A DNA stretch of 12,335 nucleotides from Chloracidobacterium sp. UBA7659 (GTDB taxonomy: Bacteria; Acidobacteriota; Blastocatellia; Pyrinomonadales; Pyrinomonadaceae): positions 1-12,335 of the forward strand of contig DLHV01000065.1 in the NCBI GenBank assembly GCA_002483395.1. Direction: 5' to 3'. The notes beneath the pieces were generated by a model. The model saw nothing but the letters and a program-made list of their open reading frames with translations, had not been told where the DNA came from and ran no database searches. Both the position numbers and the translations under genes were made by a program. Below are positions 1-7,363 of this stretch, piece after piece; position 1 is the stretch's first letter, and each line of letters starts with the position of its first letter.

Positions 1-182
1 GAAGGGGTAAGTTCCGCACAGTTGACTGCCACAAACGGCTTGTCGGCTCTTGGGCTTAGATCGTGAATTAGCTTTGCGGTATGAGTCTTGCCTGTTCCTG
101 TTTCACCAAGGAGACATAGATCAAGAAAATCGTAACTTGCGAGAAGAGCGAAGTTCCCAGTATCGCTAAGAGTTTTTAACAT
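1..182 (-). CDS. Sigma-54-dependent AAA+ activator, N-terminal fragment (partial)
   Basis: The gene runs off the left edge; only the first 60 residues are present. They contain a Walker A box GETGTGKT near residue 30 followed by [20 protein letters not shown], the characteristic opening of the sigma-54 interaction (NtrC-type) AAA+ domain, which remodels sigma-54 RNA polymerase by ATP hydrolysis. The start is fixed at ATG 182 because an in-frame TAG lies seven codons upstream. Only about 28 residues precede the ATPase, so there is no N-terminal receiver, GAF or FHA sensor; any sensor or DNA-binding part must be C-terminal and outside the window. No clear Shine-Dalgarno is seen. It is divergent from the sigma-factor operon. 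The GAFTGA loop cannot be checked because it lies off the edge. Confidence 0.85.
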   Translation of the reverse strand, partial: MLKTLSDTGNFALLASYDFLDLCLLGETGTGKTHTAKLIHDLSPRADKPFVAVNCAELTP

Positions 183-396
183 TTGACTAATTTTATTTTT
201 CTAATGCAAAATTTATTTACAACCAATTTGATCCCGGCCGCGTTTTCCTGCAGCAGAATTCACGAAAACTCAAGCCGAAAATTACATATCTAAGTATAAA
301 AACCCAGCCCAAGGCACGAGGTTACTTTTGTCCAAGAAAGATTTTCAATGACAGACAATGCAGAACCCTTCGTATAAGCGACGGGAGAACGAATCA

Positions 397-422
397 GGAA
401 ACGAATGAACTCTTTCACGATA
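397..422 (+). promoter_or_regulatory. Possible ECF-type promoter of the sigma operon
   Basis: GGAAAC at 397-402 and CGATA at 418-422 are separated by 15 bases and lie about 40 bases upstream of the sigma-factor ATG. This loosely resembles an ECF promoter (GGAAC about -35, short GC-starting -10), which would imply autoregulation. The match is imperfect and could be chance. The rest of the 183-460 gap shows no repeat, RNA or convincing sigma-70 promoter. Confidence 0.18.
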
Positions 423-460
423 GAACAATCCGGAAATCGGTGCTTCGATAAAGAGGCTGG

Positions 461-1183
461 ATGATCGAATCCCTTTTAGAAGAATTGCCGCCACACAGGG
501 CGCTCGATGATGAGCCAGCCGCCCTGGTAGCCGACGCGACCGATGCTCCGTCCTCCGAGCATTCGTTTCTCGCCGCCTTGTCGGTCGTTCAACGAATTGT
601 TGGAAGGCGTCGATCGTGGCTCGATCAGGCAAACGGATCAGATCTCGTGCAGGAAGTTGCGCTCCGCCTCTGGAGATGGCGTCACAACTACCAGGAAAAG
701 ACCGAAAAAATGTCCGGCGAGGATTGGAACGCTTTCGCAGCGCGAACTGCCTACAATGAAGTGAACCGGCATTTCTCGAGCGAAAAGAACGAGTCAAAAG
801 TACCGCTCGAAACGGTTTCGGAAATTGAGGAACCCTCCGTTGAGGGACAGACCGAAGTCGAAGTTTTTTCTCTCATTCACCAAGTGTGGCAAGAAATTTG
901 CCAATTGTCATTGCGGCAGCGCCGGGCTTTGCTACTTCATTCACAAGAGCTGATCATTTATTTTCTGCAAAGCGGGATTACTGAAAAGGAATTGGCACAG
1001 GTGTTGGAATTAAGCGAAGGCGATTGGAACGACATTCGCAATCGGTTGCCGTTGACAGATGCTCAGATTGCAAAAGAAATGGAATACGATGGGAAATTGG
1101 TACAGTCCGCATCGACAGCAAGCTCGGTTAAGAAAGCAAGGTACGACGCTCGGGTGAAACTCGAAGGATTGAAAAGAACATGA
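461..1183 (+). CDS. ECF-like RNA polymerase sigma factor
   Basis: The 240-residue protein has a sigma region 2 at about residues 40-110, including DLVQEVALRLWRWR (region 2.2, core-binding) and WNAFAARTAYNEVNRHF (2.3/2.4, -10 recognition). A region 4-like part follows at about 145-237, with LSLRQRRALLLHS and ITEKELAQVLELSEGDW. It is longer than a typical ECF factor (about 170-200) because the region 4 part is expanded. ATG 461 is the only possible start: an in-frame TAA lies at 449, and AAGAGG is suitably placed upstream. The stop overlaps the next start by 4 bases (ATGA), so it is translationally coupled to the anti-sigma gene. It probably directs RNA polymerase to this operon and to an unknown regulon. 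The family is clear in outline; the ECF subgroup is not assigned. Confidence 0.75.
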   Translation: MIESLLEELPPHRALDDEPAALVADATDAPSSEHSFLAALSVVQRIVGRRRSWLDQANGSDLVQEVALRLWRWRHNYQEKTEKMSGEDWNAFAARTAYNEVNRHFSSEKNESKVPLETVSEIEEPSVEGQTEVEVFSLIHQVWQEICQLSLRQRRALLLHSQELIIYFLQSGITEKELAQVLELSEGDWNDIRNRLPLTDAQIAKEMEYDGKLVQSASTASSVKKARYDARVKLEGLKRT

Positions 1184-2145
1184 ACGCATCGGAGCACTTA
1201 ACAAACGCCCAGCTGGCGGCTTTCAACACCGGCAAGGTTGCCGAACGCGAGTCGCTCGAAATCGGCAGACACTTGCTCGGATGTGTAAGTTGCCGGGGGT
1301 TGCTTCCTCTGTCGACTCCCAATGAATTTTGGACAGCCGTTATGAGCGAACGCGATTCTGACCAGTCACGGCTGACCGACCGAACCGCATTTTCGCTACA
1401 GTCATACTTTCGACCCTTTGGCGATCTCTTTAATAAACCTGGTGGCTTGGTTTGGAGCGGCGGCGCGCTGGTCGTCATATTGAGCTTGACCCTCTTGATT
1501 CTTTTTACTGTTTCAAAGGAATCGGGTGTTGAAAGCGACGTTGCTAAATCATTCGAAATCGAAAATCCAATACCCCGCCCTAGCTACAACCAAAATGAAG
1601 AGCCGAGAATCATGCTCCCACATCACTCTGAAAGTGGTGACCGTCAGCGTAAACCGTCGGCGGGAATATCTGCAGACCAAAAATTGTTGGAGTGGAGTGA
1701 GCCTCGTCCGAAGCAAAGCACAAAAACAGACCACAATAACAGTGGGACGGCGAGGGGAGTTGATGCAAATATCTCCTCGACCAGAGGTGCGATGTCAAAA
1801 TGTGGCGCTGAAAGAACATTCGAAATGCGGCTTGGATCTGATGAATCTGACTTGGTCCTAAAGTGGGAAAGTGTTCCAGATGCCACAAAATATCATCTCT
1901 ATGTTTCCGACGACGATGAGATCCTTATCGATGAATTTGAAACCGCAAAAGGTACGTCCTATGTCTTGAAGAAGCCGCTTGACCCGAATAAGGCTTATAA
2001 ATGGAAAATAATCATCACTCTTGAGAACGGGCAGACCTTGAATGTTGATGCACAGAAATTCTCTGCCAAGGATTTTCTGTCTATCCAAGACGGGTCTCGA
2101 AGTAAAAGGAGCAAGGCCGTACCTCGTTGTTTAATAAGCCAATAA
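1180..2145 (+). CDS. Membrane anti-sigma factor with zinc finger and outer beta-domain
   Basis: The 321-residue protein shows the ZAS zinc-binding motif H31-x3-C35-x2-C38 near the N-terminus, typical of anti-sigma factors that hold ECF sigma factors in the cytoplasm. One hydrophobic membrane segment lies at about 90-111 (LVVILSLTLLILF). After a polar, low-complexity linker (about 112-210), a beta-rich region at about 215-300 (LKWESVPDATKYHLYV, then NKAYKWKIIITLENG) looks like a fibronectin-III-type fold. The expected topology is N-in, C-out, with the beta-domain sensing outside the membrane. Its 4-base overlap with the sigma gene supports a matched pair. How the sigma is released is not shown; regulated proteolysis by the proteases encoded downstream is possible but inferred. 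Confidence 0.75.
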   Translation: MNASEHLTNAQLAAFNTGKVAERESLEIGRHLLGCVSCRGLLPLSTPNEFWTAVMSERDSDQSRLTDRTAFSLQSYFRPFGDLFNKPGGLVWSGGALVVILSLTLLILFTVSKESGVESDVAKSFEIENPIPRPSYNQNEEPRIMLPHHSESGDRQRKPSAGISADQKLLEWSEPRPKQSTKTDHNNSGTARGVDANISSTRGAMSKCGAERTFEMRLGSDESDLVLKWESVPDATKYHLYVSDDDEILIDEFETAKGTSYVLKKPLDPNKAYKWKIIITLENGQTLNVDAQKFSAKDFLSIQDGSRSKRSKAVPRCLISQ

Positions 2146-2163
2146 ATCGGTGAGATAAAACCT

Positions 2164-4134
2164 ATGCTGTATGTAAAACGGAAAACAAAAGTTTGTGGCA
2201 AGAATGCTGCATCACAATATCTAGGCTGGCTATTATTGATACTTTTCCTGGCGTCACCCGTCCTGTCGCAGGACACCGACGTCTTTCCGGTTCCAGATGG
2301 TTACCAGATCGAGGGGATTCCACAAATAAGAAAATCCGAAGTCGAGAATATGTTTTATGATCCGGCGTCTATCAGGAGTAATCTGATTTGGGATGCTGAC
2401 CGGCGAAATCAACGACTACTTGTCACCGACGAAACGAATAGCGTTTATTTGTTGAGCTCACCCTTATCCAAACCAGACAAACTGCTTGAAAAGATAGTTC
2501 CGAATACAGTTAAGACTCGCCCGGATGGCGGCTCCTTCGCATACACGTCCGACCACGAGGATGAAGATAATTACCAGCTTTATTTTTACGATTTAAAAGA
2601 GAGAACGCCCAAGAGGCTGACCACTCTGACTGGTAAAGACGAGTCAATCGAATCGTTCGTTTGGAGCCGAGACGGTGATTCGTTGTTTTACTCAAAAGTT
2701 GATTACGACTCAAAAACCAGCAAAGTATGTAGAAATGATTTGACCGCCGAAACCTGCTATCAGATTGACCTTAAAGGAATTTGGAACGTAGTTGATAGCA
2801 ACAAAGACGGGATTCTTCTTAAACATTGGAAAGCCTCTAGCAGTCAACTCCTTTACATATATAAGATTCAGTCGAACAAACTGACACCGGTCGAGGAAAA
2901 AGCGAATTCTCGCAAGGGATTTTTGGTTGATGACAGAGTGTTTTGGACGGCCGAAGGCAGTGATCTTTGTGCAAAGAAACAGTGTATATTTTCGTCGAGT
3001 CTAAAATCCGGAGGTCCGAAAGAGTTAAATCTTCCGGCAAATCTCGTCAATATCGACGACGTCAAGTTCTCTCCGTCTGGGAACTATCTTCTAATTCAAG
3101 ACTCGATAAATGGTATAGACAATCTGCGTATCTTCCGGGTTAAGAGGGACAAAGTTGTGGAAGAAATTCCTCGATTCATCTCGGGCTCATTTGTGATTTG
3201 GAATATCCGATGGCTTTCAGACACCGAATTGGCTTATACGCTTGAAAACAATGGAAAACCAGCGGCGATTCAATCATTCAACATCGCCTCGAAACGAATC
3301 ACTGACTGGACAAAAGAACTATTGCCTGCGCAACTCGAGGGCAAGGTTCAATCTCCTGAGGTTATTAGATGGAAATCGTTCGATCAGCACGAAATTACCG
3401 GTTATATTGTTAGGCCAAAAGTTGTGGTAAAGAAATCTCCTGTGTTGATCTTTATCCATGGTGGCCCTCAGATCCTTGATAAACCGGTTTTCAACTCGTT
3501 CGATATTCGATTGGCATCGAATCTCGGTTTGACAACTATTCACACCAATATCAGAGGCTCGTCCGGCTTCGGCGATGAGTTTATGGATGCGGACAATAAA
3601 GAAAAGCGTGGGGACGCCATCAAAGACGTTCAATCCTTGCTTGATTGGATCGGTACTCAACCGGACTTGGACGCGGGTCGGATATTTATTCGGGGCGAGA
3701 GTTATGGCGGCTATGTAGCGCTTTCGTCGGCGTTGCAGGAACCGAGAAGGATAAAAGCGGTCGTGGCCGAATATCCGCTCGTTTCAATAAGAGGTTTTTT
3801 GTCCCAAAGTTGGATTGATGAGTTTGCCAGGAATGAATACGGCGATCCAAAAGACGAGAACCTAATGGCGAGGTTGGACCAACTCTCTCCGCTTAATAAT
3901 GTCGGTCGTTGGAACAACGCCCCTTTGTTATTGACCCGGGGAAAACAGGACTCAAGGAATCCGGAAAAAGATGTAACGGATTTGAAAACTCAGTTGCAAA
4001 AAAAGGGCTCTGAGGTTTGGTACATATACTCAACCAAAGACGGGCATGGGTTTGGTAGCAAATATGTCGCAGCGGCGATGTATATCTTTCTGAAACAACA
4101 AATAAAAAAAGAAAATCAAGGAGAAACTAAATGA
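2164..4134 (+). CDS. Exported S9-family serine peptidase (prolyl oligopeptidase type)
   Basis: The 656-residue protein begins with a signal peptide (hydrophobic LGWLLLILFLASPVLSQ, cleavage near residue 36). It then has a beta-propeller with TolB/WD40-like blades (about 70-380, e.g. DGGSFAYTSD, WSRDGDSLFYSK) and a C-terminal alpha/beta-hydrolase domain (about 395-650). Catalytic residues are visible: S513 in GESYGGY, D596 in GKQDSRNP and H628 in KDGHGFG. FIHGGP around H432 would form the oxyanion hole. S9 enzymes usually cut short peptides that fit inside the propeller, so a small peptide, such as the product of the next gene, is a plausible substrate (inference). It starts 18 bases after the anti-sigma gene behind a modest GGTGAG site and overlaps the next gene by 4 bases. 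It probably acts in the periplasm. It could equally be a scavenging acylaminoacyl-peptidase. Confidence 0.9.
   Translation: MLYVKRKTKVCGKNAASQYLGWLLLILFLASPVLSQDTDVFPVPDGYQIEGIPQIRKSEVENMFYDPASIRSNLIWDADRRNQRLLVTDETNSVYLLSSPLSKPDKLLEKIVPNTVKTRPDGGSFAYTSDHEDEDNYQLYFYDLKERTPKRLTTLTGKDESIESFVWSRDGDSLFYSKVDYDSKTSKVCRNDLTAETCYQIDLKGIWNVVDSNKDGILLKHWKASSSQLLYIYKIQSNKLTPVEEKANSRKGFLVDDRVFWTAEGSDLCAKKQCIFSSSLKSGGPKELNLPANLVNIDDVKFSPSGNYLLIQDSINGIDNLRIFRVKRDKVVEEIPRFISGSFVIWNIRWLSDTELAYTLENNGKPAAIQSFNIASKRITDWTKELLPAQLEGKVQSPEVIRWKSFDQHEITGYIVRPKVVVKKSPVLIFIHGGPQILDKPVFNSFDIRLASNLGLTTIHTNIRGSSGFGDEFMDADNKEKRGDAIKDVQSLLDWIGTQPDLDAGRIFIRGESYGGYVALSSALQEPRRIKAVVAEYPLVSIRGFLSQSWIDEFARNEYGDPKDENLMARLDQLSPLNNVGRWNNAPLLLTRGKQDSRNPEKDVTDLKTQLQKKGSEVWYIYSTKDGHGFGSKYVAAAMYIFLKQQIKKENQGETK
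4118..4123 (+). promoter_or_regulatory. Ribosome binding site of the small peptide gene
   Basis: AAGGAG lies 7 bases before ATG 4131, inside the end of the S9 gene. It is the strongest SD in this operon, which supports the 75-codon ORF as a real, well-translated gene. Confidence 0.65.
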
Positions 4135-4358
4135 AGAAAATGAAATCGGTCCTTTGTATAGCGTTATTGTCGACCATATTGGTTGGAAATGTATTTGCCG
4201 GCGACACCGCCGGAAGTGGATTGCTTGGCTTTTTCGATAATGTCATCAATGCTGTCATCTCGTTAGTTGCCCCAGCCGACAGTTGCGAAACACGACAATG
4301 TCAAACCTGCAGGCCGCGAGAGGACGGGGGTAGTGGCAATTGCAGACCAACACGTTAG
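4131..4358 (+). CDS. Small exported Cys-rich peptide, unknown family
   Basis: I do not recognise this 75-residue protein. It has a clear signal peptide (MKKMK, then a hydrophobic core, cleavage after NVFA at residue 23), giving a mature peptide of about 52 residues. The mature part has a glycine-rich start, a hydrophobic and probably helical stretch at 31-48 (GLLGFFDNVINAVISLVAP), and a basic tail with four cysteines at 52, 57, 60 and 71 (CETRQCQTC). An even number of cysteines in an exported peptide suggests two disulfides or metal binding. It overlaps the S9 gene by 4 bases and ends 17 bases before the CHAT protease gene, so all three are probably co-translated. It may be a substrate, signal or toxin-like peptide of the neighbouring proteases; this is inference from context. 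Confidence 0.7.
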   Translation: MKKMKSVLCIALLSTILVGNVFAGDTAGSGLLGFFDNVINAVISLVAPADSCETRQCQTCRPREDGGSGNCRPTR

Positions 4359-4375
4359 ATTCGCATCAGCACGAC

Positions 4376-6937
4376 ATGATGGCAAAACAGAGCATAGGGT
4401 CGAATATTGTCTCGGTCTTAATGCTTTGTTTTGCCCTTTTTTCTCCTGTTTTTGGGCAGGTGGAGAGCGAATTAAAGGAGTTCAGCCAGGCTCAGGCTGA
4501 ATTCGATAACGGGGGTTACGTAAAGGCGATTGAAATTGCCGAAACTGGAATTGGAAAGGCGAGAATACGCAAAAACACTCCATTAGTTTTCAAGGGACTG
4601 GACATTATCGCGAGTTCGCAAATCTCTTTGGAGAACTACGATAAAGCGGAGCTAACCCTTAACGAAGCGCTTCAACTGGCGTCAAATCCGGAGGAAAAGG
4701 CACGGGTATATTTTCGATTTGCCTGGCACTTAAGATCTCAGCGTAAATTTGCCGAATCCGTAGAATTCTCAAAAAAGGCGCTTTTGACAGCACCGCAAAA
4801 TCGACAGATTCAGACCGAATATTTTCTGAATATCGGCAGAGTATTGTTTACTTCCGGATACGACATTTCAGCCATCGTTTGGCTTGAGAAAGCGGAACAA
4901 TTGCTTGATCCAGCGGTTACCAATGCTGTTGGACTCGACGTATATCGATTCCTGACACTTGCATGGTCGTCCAAGCTACATTTTCACGCTGCACTTAAAT
5001 ATGCCGAGAAGTGGGCCTCGGTTTCCCGTAACACTCAATTCAAGTACAAACATCGCCAATCATTATTTGAATTGGCGACGATCTTGAGTGCGAGCGGCCA
5101 AACAGGAAGGGCCAATTACACGCTGGAAACGGGAGTGACGCTCGCTGTCGAACAAAACTCTTCTTACCACGCCTGTATTTTCTTGAGCTCCTTGCTCCTG
5201 CATTCATTGGATGATGAGAATATAACAAAAGCCAGAACCTATCTGAATAGCCTCGAAAAACTTGATGTTAAAAAGGCGTTCTCGTTCGAAATCCTTCTCG
5301 GCAAAGCCATCGTCTATGCTTTTAATGGTCAGCAGGACCAGGCAGGACAGTTGTTTGCCGATCTCGATAGGATGGAGAGCTCGTCGGAATTCGTATTGCT
5401 TTACTGGAAGATCGCAATGGCTGAGAAGAATCATGATTGGAAGCGGATGATAGCACTTAATCAGGAATTGCTGGATCTGAACACAAGAAACAACTTCCGC
5501 GATGGGCTCCCAAGAATTTATCTAAACTTTGCCAATGCGAATTTCCAACTCGGGCGGCGTCAAGCGTCGATCGAATACTTAGAAAAATCTTTGGGCTATA
5601 TTGAAGAAATCAGAAGGTCGCAGCATACCAGCCTTTCACTCGGATTTCTTGACACTTTTCACGATGCGTATCGTCTGTTGGTTCAAATCAAGTCCGAAAC
5701 AAGTGGTACACCTCAAGAAGCGTTTCAATTGGCGGATTTCTTGAAGGCTCGACTGCTTAGGGACAAGATCAATAACGCAGCGATCAAGACAGAGTCGATT
5801 GTTCCGTCGATGGTGCGACAAAAACTCGAGGAGCTCTCGTTGAGGTATCTAAATGATCCGAGCGTTGCCGGCGAAATTGAACAGAATGAGAAGTTGACGA
5901 CAACTGCAACTCCCGAACTCAGCCTGGATATGCCGGATCTGACGGCGTTGGACAAAATTCCCGGTTTGGCTAACACGGCAGTTGTCTCATATCTCTTTAC
6001 GTTGGATAAGCGACTCTCGGCATTTGTCTGGGAAAAAGACAGGCCGGTCAGGATGGTTCATTTGCCCGTTTCAGAGAAAGACATTGAAGCAGCGACAAAA
6101 TCAACCCAACAGAAGATCAAGAACTTTATTTTCTTCAAGAGAGATGGCAGGGAGCTATTCGACAAATTATTGAAACCGTTGTCGCTATCAGCAAAACATC
6201 TCGTTATCGTACCCGACAAACATCTCTGGAAAATCCCGTTTCAGGCCCTAAGCCCCGACGGAGAAAAGTACCTGATTGAAGATAAAATTGTCAGCTATGC
6301 GCCGTCTGTTTCAATTCTTCTCGAACAGTTAAAGGCACCCATACCCGTTCGCCGCACACTCCATGCCTTCGCGAACCCGTCGTACAATAAACAATTCCTG
6401 AAGTATGTAAACGCCGAAGCAACTGGCGTTGCCGGCCTTTACAATTCGCGACCCGTACTGAACGCCACGGTTGCTGACTTTCGACGGTTTTCGGATACGG
6501 CGGATATATTGCATTTGTCAATGCATGCTCAGGTCGATAATGACCAGCCTTTAGATTCGTTCTTGGGGTTCAAGGGAACCGGGAAAGAAAGCGGCCGCTT
6601 AACCGTCGAGGACCTATTAAACACAAAACTTAAAAAAGGAAGTCTTGTGTTCCTTGCATCCTGTGATACCAACAACGTCTTGAGCGGAGAGGGGTTGGTC
6701 AGCCTTGCATGGGCGATGATGGGATCCGGAGCCACCACGGTAATCTCCGCACAGTGGGAAGCGAACGATAAACTAACCGGACTTTTCACAAAGAAGTTTT
6801 ACGGTTACTATAAACGGGGATTTTCATCGGCCGAGGCCCTGCAGAAAGCGTCACAGGAGTTGATTAAGGATAAGTCGAATAGTATGCACGAGCCATACTA
6901 CTGGGCTGATTTTACTGTAAACGGAGATTTTCGTTAG
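4376..6937 (+). CDS. Exported TPR-CHAT protease (caspase-like)
   Basis: The 853-residue protein carries a signal peptide (hydrophobic IVSVLMLCFALFSPVFGQ, cleavage near 29), a long helical TPR-type repeat region at about 35-430 (e.g. AEFDNGGYVKAIEIAETG, SQRKFAESVEFSKKALL), a linker, and a C-terminal CHAT domain at about 560-853. The CHAT dyad is intact: H717 in LHLSMHAQ and C763 in FLASCDTN. HLVIVPDKHLWKIPFQAL and the closing MHEPYYWADFTVNGD are also typical. CHAT proteins are clan CD cysteine proteases related to caspases and separase. I chose ATG 4376 over an upstream TTG at 4340 because it gives a clean signal peptide and avoids overlap with the peptide gene; ATG 4379 is equally possible, and no strong SD is seen. 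It is the last gene of the operon. Likely targets are the anti-sigma outer domain or the small peptide (inference). Confidence 0.88.
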   Translation: MMAKQSIGSNIVSVLMLCFALFSPVFGQVESELKEFSQAQAEFDNGGYVKAIEIAETGIGKARIRKNTPLVFKGLDIIASSQISLENYDKAELTLNEALQLASNPEEKARVYFRFAWHLRSQRKFAESVEFSKKALLTAPQNRQIQTEYFLNIGRVLFTSGYDISAIVWLEKAEQLLDPAVTNAVGLDVYRFLTLAWSSKLHFHAALKYAEKWASVSRNTQFKYKHRQSLFELATILSASGQTGRANYTLETGVTLAVEQNSSYHACIFLSSLLLHSLDDENITKARTYLNSLEKLDVKKAFSFEILLGKAIVYAFNGQQDQAGQLFADLDRMESSSEFVLLYWKIAMAEKNHDWKRMIALNQELLDLNTRNNFRDGLPRIYLNFANANFQLGRRQASIEYLEKSLGYIEEIRRSQHTSLSLGFLDTFHDAYRLLVQIKSETSGTPQEAFQLADFLKARLLRDKINNAAIKTESIVPSMVRQKLEELSLRYLNDPSVAGEIEQNEKLTTTATPELSLDMPDLTALDKIPGLANTAVVSYLFTLDKRLSAFVWEKDRPVRMVHLPVSEKDIEAATKSTQQKIKNFIFFKRDGRELFDKLLKPLSLSAKHLVIVPDKHLWKIPFQALSPDGEKYLIEDKIVSYAPSVSILLEQLKAPIPVRRTLHAFANPSYNKQFLKYVNAEATGVAGLYNSRPVLNATVADFRRFSDTADILHLSMHAQVDNDQPLDSFLGFKGTGKESGRLTVEDLLNTKLKKGSLVFLASCDTNNVLSGEGLVSLAWAMMGSGATTVISAQWEANDKLTGLFTKKFYGYYKRGFSSAEALQKASQELIKDKSNSMHEPYYWADFTVNGDFR

Positions 6938-6941
6938 GTAG

Positions 6942-7292
6942 TCTTTTACGATTTCGCAGCTTCTCGATCTCCTTGCTGACGAACGGGTAAAAAAGGTTTA
7001 TTTCACTGGGATGCTGACCCACGGGCAAACAGATTTCTTCATTCAGTATATTGACCCCGATTCGCACACCGTCAAACGCTATTATCCGGACTTTCTCCTT
7101 CAGCTCGAAGACGACTCTTGGCTGATAGTCGAAGTCAAAGGCGATAACCTGATCGAAGCGTCAGTCGTTCAGGCAAAAGCTCAATACGCCCGCCAGCTCG
7201 CGGCCGCGAGCAACGTGTCTTACACGATCATCAAGGGAACGGATGCGGAGGCTGGGCGATATGATCAGCTCATAAACAGCACCGGTTTTTAA
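6942..7292 (+). pseudogene. C-terminal remnant of a helicase/restriction protein with PD-(D/E)xK nuclease domain
   Basis: An open frame begins right after the CHAT stop (in-frame TAG 6939-6941) and reads through ISQLLDLLADERVKKVYFTG and THGQTDFFIQYIDP before ATG 7011. Homology-like sequence therefore starts upstream of any good start codon. The 93-residue part after ATG 7011 contains YYPDF (PD at 26-27) and EVKGD (E41-x-K43), the PD-(D/E)xK nuclease signature. The wording resembles the extreme C-terminus of large type III restriction/DEAD-helicase proteins (recognition from memory). The N-terminal helicase is missing, and there is no SD at a proper distance from ATG 7011. It is best read as a truncated remnant left by recombination. 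A free-standing small nuclease-fold protein starting at 7011 is possible but less likely. Confidence 0.65.
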
Positions 7293-7363
7293 GGACTAAA
7301 AAGGATGGAAACGCAGGGCTCCTAATCCTCAAGCGCATTGGATTTTCTTCGAGTCGTGAAAGG

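Noticed and set aside
230..262. Clustered CGGCCG, CTGCAG and GAATTC sites that resemble cloning-vector linkers
   Set aside because: The surrounding sequence is ordinary AT-rich intergenic DNA and no vector sequence follows; the sites are probably coincidental.
348..377. Nine-codon ORF upstream of the sigma gene, possible leader peptide
   Set aside because: No ribosome binding site, no attenuator-like stem and no codon bias; short frames like this occur by chance.
4340..4375. TTG start for the CHAT gene adding 12 residues
   Set aside because: It lies inside the small peptide gene and puts a polar segment before the signal peptide; ATG 4376 is better.
7324..7346. AATCC/GGATT stem followed by TTTT between the convergent genes, possible terminator
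   Set aside because: The stem is only 5 bp, A/T-rich at one end, with an 11-base loop; too weak to call.
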